64,000 bases of DNA from Saccopteryx bilineata (GCF_036850765.1 NC_089496.1:101704267-101768266), one strand, 5' to 3'; positions 1-11,950 are shown, numbered from the stretch's first letter. Numbers and translations are program-made. Notes: generated by a model from the sequence alone, not told the origin.

Positions 1-254
1 TTATATAGTTATATTTTGTCAATAGGAATCTACCATAAGCCAATAAATTCAGAAAAATATGTACCAGTTGATAGGTGAAATAAACAAGATACACAGGAAG
101 AGAGAAGTAATAGAGCTCTTGGGAACATTCTCGGATCCTGAGATTCAGCAAGCCAGGAAAGCTGTTGACTCATCATTTGTGAAGGACTGGCTAAGACTAA
201 AATATGCAAAGACCTCTCTCAGTTGTCCCAAGTATGAGATTCATTCCTTAAAGG

Positions 255-473
255 CAGTGGTTGGCGAACCGCGGCTCAAGAGTCACATGCGGCTCTTCAC
301 TCTTCGGCCCCTTGAGTGTGGCTCTTCCACAAAATACCACCTGCGGGCGCTACCTCGATAAGGAATGTACCTATCTATATAGTTTAAGTTTTAAAAATTT
401 GTCTCTCAAAAGAAAGTTTAATCGTTGTACTATTGATATTTGGCTCTGTTGACTAATGAGTTTGCCAACCACT
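255..473 (+). mobile_element. Non-autonomous hAT element
   Basis: The left end starts CAGTGGTTGGCGAACC and the right end, read in reverse complement, gives GTGGTTGGCAAACT. These are imperfect inverted termini of hAT type. The inner part (GCGGCTC, ATGCGGCTCTT, TGAGTGTGGCTCTTCC) resembles the small hAT families abundant in bats, from memory. There is no transposase. I could not see a clean 8-bp target duplication, so the right border is approximate. Confidence 0.65.
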
Positions 474-1324
474 TATATATACAAAGTACATAAATTAAGA
501 TTCAACAACAAAATACTACTTAAGGTAAAGGTCCAGGGAGGGTATGTTTTAGATGAATTTTTACAATGGACCAAGGATAATTTTACAAGGTTTGAATATA
601 AAAGAAAGTGTTCCTAGTCTGCTAGGTCCAAAATGTCATAGGTACCATAGACCTGTTTTCTCCCAGAGTAGATATGTGAATATAGCCTGTGAAAATAAAC
701 CTAATGTTTCTAAATCTATAGATACCTTATCTGTTCTATTTTTTTACATCACTATATAGAAGCAGCCTTGGAATATAAAAAGTAAAAGTCATTCAATTGG
801 TAGATCTTATGATTACTAGCAAGGAAGGCAACTCAACATCTTTATTATTATTATTTTGCCATCAAATGGTGTTGACCTGGTCAAAGGAATGGAATGAAGG
901 CTCAACACAATGACAATATGGGAAGAGGTAACCGTGTTACTTGGAAGTTTAAAGCATCAAAGCAAATGCTGCACTCAAGGAAAAACAGGTTTAAAATGAT
1001 AACAACTATAAAACATGAAAAATTAAACAAATACAATGTGAAATTCTTAAGTTAAACTAAAAATAATTTACTTGAAGAAGAGTTAAGTTGGGAACATTTG
1101 ATTTGATCAAAATTTATGTGAAAAGACCTGGAATTGTTGATTGCTCTAAAAATGAAACCCAAAAAACTATTTTAAAAATGCGTATTAATTTAGAATTCAT
1201 TAAGGGAAATAATTCTACCATCTTCTATGCTAGTCAGCTCTCATCTAGAATATTGTGTTCTTTGACATTTTAAGAGGAATGTTGAAAAAAATGCTGAAAA
1301 CCATGTTACATGCTGAACAGTTTT

Positions 1325-1450
1325 GTCCCACTTATGAGACTATGAGTGAGCTCCTTGAGGACAGGACTGTGTATCTGACCTTGTACATGTCAGTTCCTGG
1401 TCTTGTTCTCAGAACACTGGAGTTTCCATGAATATTTGCATAAATAATAA
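1325..1450 (+). repeat. LINE-2 3' end remnant
   Basis: The segment has the order typical of the LINE-2 3' end: GTGAGCTCCTTGAGGACAGG, then a GTATCTGACC-like stretch, ending near ATATTTGCATAAATAATAAATG. It is diverged and 5'-truncated. It is an ancient mammalian repeat with no coding capacity. Confidence 0.6.
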
Positions 1451-4376
1451 ATGCACAATGGAAGATACTGGAATTGTTTAACTGAAGACGTGAGAAAAGT
1501 TTTAAATATATAATAATATATTTAAAAGAATTTTAGTGAACAAGATTAGAAGCATACCATTTAACATTAATGGTCCAAGAAGAGTCCAAGAATATAAGTT
1601 TTGATTCAGTATATTGAACTTCTTAATGGTGTTATAAATCTTTGGGAAAAAATACTGCCTTGGTAAAAAGTAATTCTTTTGCTACATCTATTCAAGGGTG
1701 TTAGATCACCATCTGTCAGTAAAATCATAGCTCTTTGACCCTGCTTTAATAGGAAAATTGAACTAGGTAACCTCTAGGGTTCCTTCCAGCTTTGAGAATG
1801 AGTTATTCCAATGACTCTGTTATGACTATTGATTTTCTTACATTCTGATTTTTGTGGTTTAACACGCAGTTCCAAATACATAAGAAACCCAATTTATATC
1901 AGTCATGAGTAACCTGTGCTGCTTTTAAAATGCCCTTAAGATTTAAAATGTTAAAAGAATTGAAATTAGTTTTTAAAAATATTTATTCATCTCCTTTCGA
2001 AAAAGATTTACAAAAGTAATAGTGCCTGCATATTAATCTATCACACTGATAACTCAAGGGACGTCATAAGTACCATCCAAATAGAGACTCAGAAAAATAT
2101 ATAGTTAGCAGATGTCTTGTTTCACAAAGAAACATTTTTTAAAAGGACATTTTTGAGTTTCCCAACATTGAACTGAAAATGACTCCATTAGCTAATAGCA
2201 AAATAATCACATTTCCCTTAAAGAAAGTAATATTTTTAAAAAATTGATTAAGATGAAAATGCCAGTTTTTGAGTCATTTATGTCTCCAGGAAGACTTAAG
2301 TACCTCTTGAAGAACTTCCAAATTATTGTTCAACATGAACTCCTTAGACCCTAAATGAAAAAGCTAAATGGATTACGTTGCATTTAGAATTTCTTAACCT
2401 AGATGCTAGCACGGCGTGGTTCAGAATTGAATCTTGAGCTTTGTATGGATTCCCAGAATCAAGGCAGAGGAGAAAAGAAAAAAAAGCCTCTCTTTAGTAA
2501 ATTAATTCTTAAGGAGTGAGAGAGAAACTACTGAAGGGTTGATCTGAGTTTTATTGTAACAAGCGCCTCCAGTCATAAATTACTGGCACACAAGCTGGAG
2601 TCTACGTGTCATTTCTGTTGTAATCAGCTGCTTTTCTACTTCCACTCGTCAAGGTTGACTTGATCATATTGTGCACCTCTTGGATGTCAAAGACATTAAT
2701 TTGCTCTTTCCGAGAGCAGGACATGTCCTTTTCTTAACAACTTGGACCTCTAACTTGGGAAAGTGATATATTCCAACAATAGGACTGGGAGGGTAGTCTA
2801 TGAGTGAAAAATATGTATTTTTTATCAAGTGCAAGTTTCAAAGTTGGAAATTATCCCACTTTCCATTTTGCTCTTTGAGGAGTAATATATATTAAGCATC
2901 CATTCTGGGGATGTAGTTTTTAAATGACCTTTTCAGTAATCATCCTTTTTGGCTCACGTTGATTTACTCAGAGAAATTACAACCACCTGGCCTTTTGTAT
3001 TAAAGAAGGTCACCTACAAAATTGACCTTTTGATACTTATTGGGAGAGCTAAGTTCATTGTATTGGAGATTAACTGCTGTTGCTGTTTTCTGGGTGATGT
3101 CTTAAATAACTGCGTTCGGATGGTCAAGCCTATTTCTTTGCCTCTTTGTTCCAAACTGTCTCTCACATTATAGGAGTGGCCTCTGAGCAATACGAAGAGA
3201 AATTATGTTTTAAAAAATAATGAATCTGATGCATTTGGATCCTGTGGTGCCTGATGGTTTATCTATGTCATCTCAATTTCTTTTAACGTTGATTAAACCA
3301 AAATTACTCTTTGATCAGTCTGCTCCTTGCCACCTTGCTTAGTAAGACTCAGCCTAGTCTTCAAGCTTAAACTTGGTACCTGGTGATCCCTCTGCCTGGG
3401 ATGTCTTTTCTGCCTCCTTTTGTTTCACTGTTCCCCTGGGTTCTCCTGTTCTCCTGGGCTTTCTGGCCTTTGTGTAGTTAGGGTAGGCCATGCCACTGTG
3501 GAAAGTAATACATGTCACTTCTGGTCTGAGGCATTGAAAAGTCCATGCGGGATTCACCAGTCTCTTTTCTGCACTTATATTCAAGGAAGCCTTGGGTTGA
3601 GATGGCACAGCCTCAAGATTGAAACGGTCAACATTGCTGAGTTCCCAGATGGGGAGTGATCGGGGCCTATGGAAGGTTTTCTATGAGCAAGAAATACACT
3701 TTTCTATGTTGAACTTCTGAGTTTGAGGGATGCATTTCTATCCTATGTTCAAGGATTCAGGTCAACTACCATTTCTTCACTGGTCGCTGGTCACTGACTA
3801 TAATTTAGCACTTTCTCCCATTACTGTCTCTTTCCCCTTCAATTTGATGTTTCTGTTAGTGATTTCTTTCTGTAATATTTTTATTTATTTTGTTTATTTA
3901 TGAATGTGTTAAACAAACAAGAAATTCTACATGTACTGTTAGTTATGATTTTTAAGTGCTCAGCATAATCTTTACAACAGGCAATAAGCATTTCATCTTT
4001 TTGACCTTTTGTCTTGACTTCAGTAAGTGCAAATAAAATGAAATGAAATGCTGTCCTCCTACAGCAATCTGTGTCATTTCCTGTCACTCACCAGAAAGGC
4101 TGGTTTGGTGTCAAGCAGTTGCTGAAGTTTTGACTCTTCTAGATGGATCCATCCTGTATGATCTCTTTCATCTGGAAGTGAGATCATCTTTAGGAGAGTC
4201 TAAATCAATGATGCCATCAATGTCAACAAGGAAAGGATTGCACATCCAAATTTTAATTTTTAAATTGCCCAAAGTATCCTTCAAAAAACCATGCAGTATC
4301 TTCACATTACCTTCAGGTTCTGCCCACTGAGAGGCAGGGAAGGCTTTGTTATTTTCCAAGCCAGGCTACATAAATA
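1451..4376. other. No gene recognised; unique AT-rich DNA
   Basis: I see no coding exon and no recognisable young repeat. Short open frames exist on both strands around 3.35-3.66 kb, but their composition is not protein-like and they overlap on opposite strands. The part at about 2.5-2.8 kb is less AT-rich and free of repeats, so it could be conserved non-coding DNA, but nothing in the sequence proves it. The interval 474-1324 is similar. Confidence 0.5.
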
Positions 4377-5169
4377 CAAGCATGCCTCAGAGATGATGTG
4401 AGTTTGATTCCAGGTCACCGCAGTAAGAGTGCAATAAAATGAGTACCCAATTTTTTGCTTTTTCAGTGTGTATAAAAGTTATGTTTATACTATACTGTAG
4501 TCTATAAAATAGGCAGTAGTATTATGTATTTAAAAAACAACAATGTGCATACCTCAATTAAAAAATACTTATTGCTAAAAATTCCAACCATGATCTGAGT
4601 GTCCAGTGAGTCATTGTCCCTTTGCTGTTGGAGGGACTTGCTTCCATGCTGATGGCTGATCAGGGTGGTGACTGCTAGAGGTGGGGGTGGCTGGGGCAAT
4701 TTTTTTAATTATTAATTTTAATGCAGTGACATTGATAAATCAGGGTACATATGTTCAGAGAAAACATCTCCAGATTATTTTGACATTTGATTATGTTGCA
4801 TAACCCTCACCCAAAGTCAAATTGTCTTCCGTCACCTTCTATCTGGTTTTCTTTGTGCTCCTCACTTCCCCCCACCCCCTCTAATTTTTATGTCCCATCT
4901 ATGTATGGATTCATATAGTTCTTAGTTTTTTCTGATTTACTTATTTCACTCTGTATAATGTTATCAAGGTCCATCTATGTTATTGTAAATGATCCGATGT
5001 CATCATTTCTTATGGCTGAGTAGTATTCCATACTGTATATGTACCAAAGCCTTTTCATCCACTCGTCCACTGACGGACACTTGGGCTGTTTCCAGATCTT
5101 TGCTATTGTGAACAATGCTGCCATAAACATGGGGGTGCATTTCTCATTTGGAACAGTTCTATGGTGTTC

Positions 5170-7385
5170 TTAGAGTATATTCCTAAAAGTATTAATTTTA
5201 TATCCTGCCACTTTGCTGAATTCATTTATCAGGTCCAGTAGTTTTTTGACTGAGAATTTAGGGCTTTCTGTATATAATATCATATCATCTGCAAATGATG
5301 ATAATTTTACTTCTTCTTTTCCAATCTGAATGCCTTTTATTTCTTCTTCTTGTCTAGTTGCTGTGGCTAGGACTTCTAGGACTATGCTGAATAAGAGTGG
5401 TGAAAGGGGGCACCCCTGCCTTGCTCCTGATCTTAAGGGGATTGCTTTTAATTTTTGCCCATTGAATATGATGTTAGCTGTGGGTTTGTCATAGATGGCC
5501 TTTATCATGTTGAGGTATGTTCCCTGTATTCCAACTTTGCTGAGAGTTTTGATCATGAATGGGTGCTGGATTTTATCAAATGCTTTTTCTGTATCTATTG
5601 AAATTATCATGTGGTTTTTCTCCTTCCTTTTGTTTATATGATGAATCACATTGATTGATTTGCAAATATTGTACCAGCCTTGCCTCCCCAGAATAAATCC
5701 CATTTGATCATGGTGTATGATTTTTTCCATATATTGTTGGATCCAGTTTGCTAATATTTTGTTGAGGATTTTAGCATCTATATTCATCAAGGATATTGGC
5801 CTATAATTTTCTTTCTTTGTGTTGTCTTTGCCTGGTTTTTAGAATCAGAAGGATGCTCACCTCATAAAAGGAGCTTGGAAGTCTTCTTTCCTCTTGCATT
5901 TTTTGAAATAGCTTGAGAAGGATAGGAGTTAGTTCTTCTTTGAATATTTGGTAGAATTCACTTGTGAAGCCATCAGGCCCAGGACTTTTCTTTGTTGGGA
6001 CTTTTTTGATAACTGTTTCTATCTCATTTGTTGTAATCAGTGTGTTTAGGTTTTCTGATTCTTCCAGATTGATTTTTGGAAGATTGTGTGTTTCAAGAAA
6101 TTTCTCCATTTCATCTAGGTTGTCTACAGTTGTTATTTCTCCACTCTCATTTCTAATTTTATTTCTTTGAGTCCTCTCTTTTTTTTTGGTGAGTCTGGTT
6201 TACCTTTTCAAAGATCCAGGTCTTAGTTTCATTGATCCTCCGTATTGTTTCTTTAGCCTCTATATCATTTATTTCTGCTCTGATCTTTATTATTTCCTTC
6301 CTTCTACTACATTTGGGCTTTACATGCTGTTCTTTTTCTAGTTCATTTAGATACAGGGTTAAGTTGTTTACTTGAGCTTTTTCTAGCTTCTTAAAGTGTG
6401 CCTGTAGTGCTATGAACTTCCCTCTCATTACTGCTTTTGCTGTGTCCCATAAATTTTGAGTTGTTGTATGCTCATTCTTAATTTCTAGGAATTTTTTTAT
6501 TTCTTTTTTTATCTCATTCTTAATTCATTCATTATTTAATGACCTGCTATTTAGTTTCCACGTGTTTGAGAATTTTTGAGTTTTTCTGTTGTGGTTGATT
6601 CTATTTTCATGCTATTGTGATCAGAGAAAGTATTTGATATGATTTCAATCTTCTTAAATTTGTTGAGACCACTTTTGTGCCCTAACATGTGGTCTATCCT
6701 AGAGAATGTACCATGAGCACTTGAAAAGAATGTATATTCTACTGTTTTAGGGTGAAAGGTTCTGAAAATATCTATTAAATCCAGTTGATCTAGTGCAGCA
6801 GTTCTCAACCTGTGGGTCACGACCCCAGCGGGGGTCGAATGACCAAAACACAGGGGTCACCTTAGGCTGATCTAGCGTGTCCTTTAAGTCTGCTTTTCTT
6901 TGTTAATTTTCTTTCTTGAGGATCTATCTAGTGATGTTAGTGGGGTATTGAAATCCCCTACTATTATAGTATTGCTGTTGATCTCGCTCTTTATATCCAT
7001 CAAAGTCTGCTTTATATATTTTGGTGTTCCTGTATCGGTGCGTAGATATTTATAATAGTTATATTTTCCTGTTGGATTGCTCTCTTTATCATTATGTAGT
7101 GGCCTTCTTTATCTCTTAGTATATCCTTTGTTTTAAAGTCCATTTTGTCTGATATAAGTATTGCTTCTCCAGCTTTATTTTTATATCCATTTGTATGAAA
7201 TGGTTTTTTTCCCATCCTTTTACCTTCAGTTTATGTGCATCTTTTGTTTTAAGGTGTGTCTCTTGTAGACAGCATATGCACAGGTCCTGTTTTCTTATCC
7301 ATGCAGCTACCCTATGTCTTTTGATTGGATCATTTAATCCATTTACATTTAAGGTTATTATTGATATGTAGTTGTTTATTGCCAT
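5170..7385 (-). pseudogene. LINE-1 ORF2 remnant (endonuclease and reverse transcriptase)
   Basis: ORF2p nicks target DNA and reverse-transcribes LINE-1 RNA. The start is at 7385, with the endonuclease motif ITLNVNGLN, then QETHLK. A frameshift near 7200 passes to a frame with IINIYAP (7012-7215). The end of the endonuclease domain (6551-6820) carries FSDHN. The reverse transcriptase part shows [15 protein letters not shown] (5801-6109), then [12 protein letters not shown] and the catalytic FADD at 5284-5295. It stops at VAGYKIN, after which about 1.2 kb of the family sequence is absent. The hAT insertion at 6796-6869, several frameshifts and the deletion make it non-functional. Confidence 0.9.
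6796..6869 (+). mobile_element. 74-bp hAT (SPIN-like) remnant inside the LINE-1
   Basis: It starts CAGCAGTTCTCAACCTGTGG followed by GGTCACGACCCC and GGGGGTCGAATGACC, a layout I recall for SPIN-type hAT elements. It is flanked by 8-bp duplications ATCTAGTG (6788-6795) and ATCTAGCG (6870-6877), one mismatch, and the LINE-1 frame continues across them. Only one terminal repeat is present; the right end retains just a terminal CTG. Confidence 0.7.
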
Positions 7386-7456
7386 TTTATTCTATAAAGC
7401 TGTATTCCTCTTTTGCTATATTTTTTTCCCACTTTGATCTGTTTACAACAGGCCCC

Positions 7457-8332
7457 TTAACATTTCCTGCAGTATTGGTTTGGTTGTAATGAATTCCTTG
7501 AGGGTTTGTTTTTTTCTGGGAAGCTTTTTATTTCTCTTTCAATTTTAAATGATAGCCTTGCTGGATAAAGTAGTCTTGGTTGTAGGTTCTTATTCTGCAT
7601 TACTTTGACTATTTCTTGCCATTCCCTTCTGGCCTCAAGTGTTTCTGTTGAGAAGTCTGATGTCATACTTAGGGGGGCTCCTTTGTAGGTGATAGCCTTT
7701 TTTTCTCTAGCAGCTTTTAATATTTTCTCTTTTTCGCTTAGCTTTGGTATTTTAATTATGATGTATCTTGGTGTAGGTTTCTTTGGGTTTCTCTTTAATG
7801 GAGTTCTCTGTGCTTCTTGAACTTGTGAGACTTTTTCCTGCATTAATTTAAGGAAGCTTTCAGCTATGATATGATTGAACAAAGTCTCTATCCCTTGTTC
7901 TTTCTCTTCTTCCTCAGGAACCCCTATGATGCAGATGTTATTTCTCTTCTTGTTGTCACAGAGCTTTCTAAGAGTTTCCTCAGACTTTTTGAGTCTTTTT
8001 CCTTTTTTCTTCTCTGCTTTCATGCCTTTATTCAACTTGTCCTCCAACTCACTGATTCGATCCTCAGCTCCATCCATCCTGTTTTTAATTCCTTCCATTG
8101 TGTTCTTCACTTCTGGTATTGTGTTTGTCATCTCCGACTGATTCTTTTTTAATATTTCAATATCCTTTTTTATACTTGCTATTTCTTTATTTAGGTGTTC
8201 ATAATGACCATCCATTGTTGTTCTAAGATCCCTAAGAATCCTTACAGTCATTCTTTTGAACTCTGTATCCAGAAGTTTGGTTATTTCCATATCACTCAGT
8301 TCATTTCCTGGAGGTTTCTCTTGTGGATTCAT
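7457..8332 (-). pseudogene. LINE-1 ORF1 (RNA-binding chaperone), C-terminal frameshift
   Basis: A 291-codon frame. LINE-1 ORF1p coats LINE-1 RNA as a trimer and acts as a nucleic-acid chaperone. The N-terminal half is a heptad-rich coiled coil (about residues 40-115, with INKEIASIKKDIEIL-like spacing). An RRM-like domain follows (about 125-200, with ICIIGVPEEEE). The C-terminal domain comes next, with ETLEARREW and LQPRLLYPARLSFK. After about residue 270 the frame leaves the family sequence; the expected ending (EFITTKP, then QEML) is visible in another frame just downstream on the minus strand. The frame is therefore nearly full-length but broken by a small indel. The first ATG at 8332 follows the 5' UTR. 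Confidence 0.88.
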
Positions 8333-9292
8333 TTGGATTGCACTTCTCTGTCTTCTTATTATGTCTGTGTGTTTGGGTGTGTTGTTTGTAGAACTGCTTG
8401 AGTCTAGGCTTGGTGTTGTCTGCCTCCAGTTTTCAATTGTGTTATTTCTAGGTCTTCTTGGGTTGGCATCAGTTGTTATTTGTAATCCACTTTTGGATTT
8501 GGGCCACTTTGAAGTCTTGATTTGTTTGTTTTCTTCACAGGTGATAGTCTTGTTTACTGATTTCAGCAGGGGACTTATTTGAAACTGTATCCAGGAATGC
8601 AGTGGGTGTAACCTGAGACTCTGAAGGCCTCTTCTGCCAGTTTCTCTCTCTGGGGGCAGGGTGTTTTTTTCAGCTTCAGTAAGGGGAGGTGTATCTCAGA
8701 TCTCCATGGAGATTTGAGTTACTGCCCCTCCTCCCCATTTCTTGTTTTCAGCTGTGTCTTATTGCACTGATTGGAGCTGGAGAGATGTCTGGAGATCTGT
8801 AACCGGGGAGCACTTTAGTCTTTTGTTTTGTTGAAGTATCAGCCCCTCCCCCAGCTATGGCTGCCTCTGGCACCAGATGAGTCAGCTTCTCAGGTCGTCC
8901 CCTGCATTCCTCTGCCCCTCACCGTCTGTCTCTCTCTCTCCCCTTTCTTTTTGGAAGAGAAGCCGGCCCTTACAACACACCTCGCTCCCTGGTTGTCAGG
9001 CAAGTGGCTTAAGCAGTATTTTCTGCTCTTTTCCTTGGAGTGAAAGCCCTTCTGGGCTCTCAGCCTCACACCACCACCACCACCCCTCATTCCTGTAAGA
9101 AGGGGAGACTCAGGTGCTCCCTTCCGGGTTTTTTGTGGCTTCTTCTTTACTCCTTGGTTTTTGAGAGCTGTTCTTGTAGTCCAGAGTTGGTTTTTCACAC
9201 TGATTGTTTCTAAATTAGTTTGTAATCCAGTTTAGTGTTGTGAGCTGGGAGACCGTGCATCTGCTTACTCCGCTGCCATCTTCAGGTCTCAT
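8333..9292 (-). promoter_or_regulatory. LINE-1 5' UTR with a YY1-type site
   Basis: This is the region upstream of ORF1 up to the target duplication. Read on the minus strand, its first 20 bases or so contain AAGATGGC (plus-strand GCCATCTT at 9275-9282). This is the YY1 core found near the start of mammalian LINE-1 promoters, where it sets the transcription start. The following GGTCTCCCAGC also resembles other LINE-1 leaders. The position suggests that the 5' end is complete. Activity is not shown by the sequence. Confidence 0.6.
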
Positions 9293-9930
9293 CTGGGGCA
9301 ATTTCTTTAAAATAAGACACCAATGAATTTTGCCATGTTGAATGGGGAGGGTTTTTTTTTTTTTTTTGGTTTTTTTGTTTGCTTGTTTGTTTTTGTAGCA
9401 TGCAATGCAATTTGACAGCATTTTACCCACAGTAGAACTTTTTAAACAATTGGAATCAGTCCCCTTAAAGCAGGCCAGTGCTTAACTGTTTATGTAACAT
9501 TCTAAATTCTTTGTTGTCATTTCAACAATCTCCACAGTATCTTCACCAGGAGTAGATTTTACCTCCAGAAACCACTCTCTTGCTTATCCCTAGAACCATC
9601 TCTTCATCTGTTAAGGTTGCAACATGAGATTGTAGCCATTCAGCCACATCTTCAGCCTCCCAATTCTAATTCTAGTTCTCTTGTTATTTCAACCACGTCT
9701 GCAGTTACCTCTTCCATGAAGTCGTAAGCCCCTCAACATTATTCCAAAACACTTCTTCCAAACTCTTGTTAATGGTGATATATTTTGCCTCTTCTCGTGA
9801 ATGTTCTTAATGATGTCTAGAATAGCAAATCCTTTCCAGAAGGTTTACAAGTGTCCTTACCCAGATCTGTCAGAGCACAGACTATCAAAGGCAGCTCTAG
9901 CCTTGTGAAATGTAGCCTGGAAAAAAGTAA

Positions 9931-10480
9931 CTGAAGTAACCTGAACAAAGATGTTATGGCTAGCCACTCCCTTAAGGTACTAACATCATTATCTACAAAA
10001 CACAATTCAGGCTGGGAGACTAGAAACAAAAAGATTTTCATTATTCTGAATAAGAGTTTGAGGACTGCCTTGTAGATTCAGTTATGTAACATGATAAATA
10101 TCACATTTTCCTAACTAAATGACACTAAAATATATTGCCACATCTCTTTACTTCCTTACACCATCTCAACACCAAAAGAACAAAATTGATTTTTTATTTA
10201 TATGTTCCTGTTAATTGTATTTGTGATAATAAGAGAAATACTTTCTTTCATGAAATGTTGATGGATCTCTTAATTCAAACACTTTGTGCATCTTATAATG
10301 TGTAAGCTTAAGAGTAAAAATAAATCATTTTGAGTTTTCCTTTTATACCTTTCTAAAAATTTAGGAATATAATTTTTATTAAAAATATGAGTATATTTTG
10401 ATGACTTGATGGCAGTTTTTCATAATCTTTTCAGTGGTGCGATGTAGGTGAGGAGCAATGTGAAATTTGAGGTTGGTTTG
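9931..10480. other. No gene recognised; unique AT-rich DNA
   Basis: Sequence beyond the recognisable Tigger1 remnant. Short open frames only, and no family match. Confidence 0.45.
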
Positions 10481-10490
10481 AAATACAGGT

Positions 10491-10700
10491 CCAAACCTGA
10501 CCTGTGGTGGCCCAGTGGATAAAGTGTTGACCTGGAACACTGAGGTCGCTGGTTCAAAATTCTGGACTTGCCTGGTCAAGGCACATATGGGAGTTGATGC
10601 TTCCTGCTCTTCCCTCTTTTTTCCTCTCTCTCTCGCTTTCTTTCTCTTTCTCTTTATCTCTCCCCTCTCTAAAAATGAATAAAAATAAAATAAAATAAAT
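10491..10700 (+). repeat. tRNA-derived SINE, type B
   Basis: Head CTGACCTGTGGTGGCCCAG, B-box-like GGTTCAAAATTC, then GTCAAGGCACATATGGGAG and GATGCTTCCTGCTC, a pyrimidine tract and an ATAAAATAAA tail. The flanks GAAATACAGGTC (from 10480) and GAAATACAGATC (10701-10712) are an 12-bp duplication with one mismatch. Confidence 0.9.
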
Positions 10701-10798
10701 GAAATACAGATCTACAAAATTTGGAGAATGCTACGATATTTAAAGTAGTAATATTGAGGGAAAGAATTATGATGTATCTATGCTCTTTTTTTCCATTA

Positions 10799-10920
10799 TT
10801 TTTTTAAAATTAATTTTAATGGGGTGACATTGATAAATCAGGTTACATATGTTCAGAGAAAACATCTCTAGGTTATTTTGACATTTGATTATGCTGCATT
10901 CTCATCACCCAAAGTCCAAT
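10799..10920 (-). mobile_element. 5'-truncated LINE-1, 3' end only
   Basis: Antisense of the same LINE-1 3' UTR seen at 4.7 kb (AATGGGGTGACATTGATAAA, then CATATGTTCAGAGAAAACAT). It is about 120 bp long, with no coding part. Confidence 0.8.
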
Positions 10921-11554
10921 ATATTTGATAGAATTAATGAGTATTCTTGTTTGCCATACTTACGCATGGATTTTTACAGTATTTTTAAGTTCATGATTTG
11001 TTTTGTAAGGGATTTTGAATTATAAGACAGTTATTGACAACAAACGTGACACTAAGAACATCTCTTTAATTTAAAATTTTTCTTCACAATAATGTTTATG
11101 GCAGCATGATTATAATCTATTGTATTATGATCAGTTTGTTCACTTGGATTTTTCTTTCTTATAAACAATTGGCAATAGCAGATGAGTTATAGAGCAGATC
11201 ATCTGTTATATGCCTTCTTATGGATGTACAAAATTTAAACTTCATTTTATATAAAATTCACAACCATAGGATTATTTTTGAGAGATCTGAAGAAAGCAGT
11301 CTATATTCTAATTTTTAGGTTGAGTTTTTATCATTCTTTGTTGCTTTTGGCAGAGAGCAGTTCTAACTCTAAATTTATTTTACCACAATCATGACATTTT
11401 CCAACTGTCTCATAAATTTGCAACATTTGTTAAAAGGGAGACTAGTAGAGCAAAATGTGTCACTAGTGCAGAAGAAAATGAGTCTGTCGTAATTAGTATG
11501 CCATCTTGAAAGACAACACTAGGCTTGAAATTTATTGTAATAGTTGTACCAATG

Positions 11555-11950
11555 AACAGTTACCAAGTGCTCACAATGTACCAGCCTCTGTATTGGGCAA
11601 TCCAAGTGCAGTATTCCTTTAGACCCAACCTTGTATTATTATATCCTTGTGTAGAGAAAAAGAATAGGGTAGAGCATCTGAAACCTGTATAATTATGTTA
11701 ACCTGTTTCACCCCAATAAATTCAACTTAGAAAATAACAAGGCTTAAAAGGTGATGAGATTACAGCGTAACAGGGAGTGGTAGAGCAACTGGGTCTCAAA
11801 ACAACCCTCTGATGTCCAGGTGTAGGCAATATTAATATTCCCAATTTACAGATGGCAAAAACTGAGGCCAAGAGAAGGCTCTGTAATTTGGTCAAGGTGA
11901 CACAGCTAATAAATGTAAAAACTGGCATTCAAACACAACTATTTCCAAAT
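11555..11950 (-). repeat. MIR/LINE-2 remnants with a short LINE-1 tail inside
   Basis: CCAAGTGCTCACAATGTACC at the left and CAGATGGCAAAAACTGAGGC followed by GGTCAAGGTGACACAGCTAA at the right are antisense MIR/LINE-2 landmarks. Between them, about 11670-11740, lies a plus-strand LINE-1 tail (CATCTGAAACCTGTATAATT, then ACCCCAATAAATTCAA), apparently a very short 5'-truncated insertion. Confidence 0.6.

Larger units (their letters stand above)
4703..9292 (-). mobile_element. LINE-1 with a 5' UTR but an internally deleted ORF2
   Basis: A LINE-1 lies on the minus strand. Its 3' UTR (antisense AATGCAGTGACATTGATAAA) is at 4.7-4.95 kb. ORF2 remnants run to 7385, ORF1 from about 7450 to 8332, and a 5' UTR-like leader to about 9290. 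It is flanked by the 12-bp duplication CTGGGGCAATTT (4691-4702 and 9293-9304). At 4.6 kb it is shorter than the usual 6 kb or more. Near 5170 the reverse transcriptase domain jumps directly to the extreme C-terminal part of ORF2, so roughly 1.2 kb is missing. A hAT remnant is inserted at 6796-6869. The copy cannot move by itself. Confidence 0.9.
4377..9930 (-). mobile_element. Tigger1-like DNA transposon, split by a LINE-1
   Basis: The left terminus (GCATGCCTCAGAGATG, after a TA at 4375-4376) and the following sequence match the Tigger1 layout, including GTTATGTTTATACTATACTG and CTGATCAGGGTGGTG. The element breaks at about 4702 and resumes at 9293 with TTTCTTTAAAATAAGACACC, CACAGTAGAACTT and CTTTGTTGTCATTTCAACAA. 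These form the antisense of a pogo-type transposase gene (DDE endonuclease, cut-and-paste at TA). The gene is degraded: no long frame survives, and the sequence fades near 9930 without a right terminus. The interruption is the LINE-1 listed separately, so this copy is older than that LINE-1. Confidence 0.8.

Noticed and set aside
59..361. 100-codon plus-strand frame at the window start (EINKIHRKREVIELL)
   Set aside because: Its second half runs into a hAT element. The first 60 codons look somewhat protein-like, but there is no splice context or recognised family. A database search of residues 1-60 would decide.
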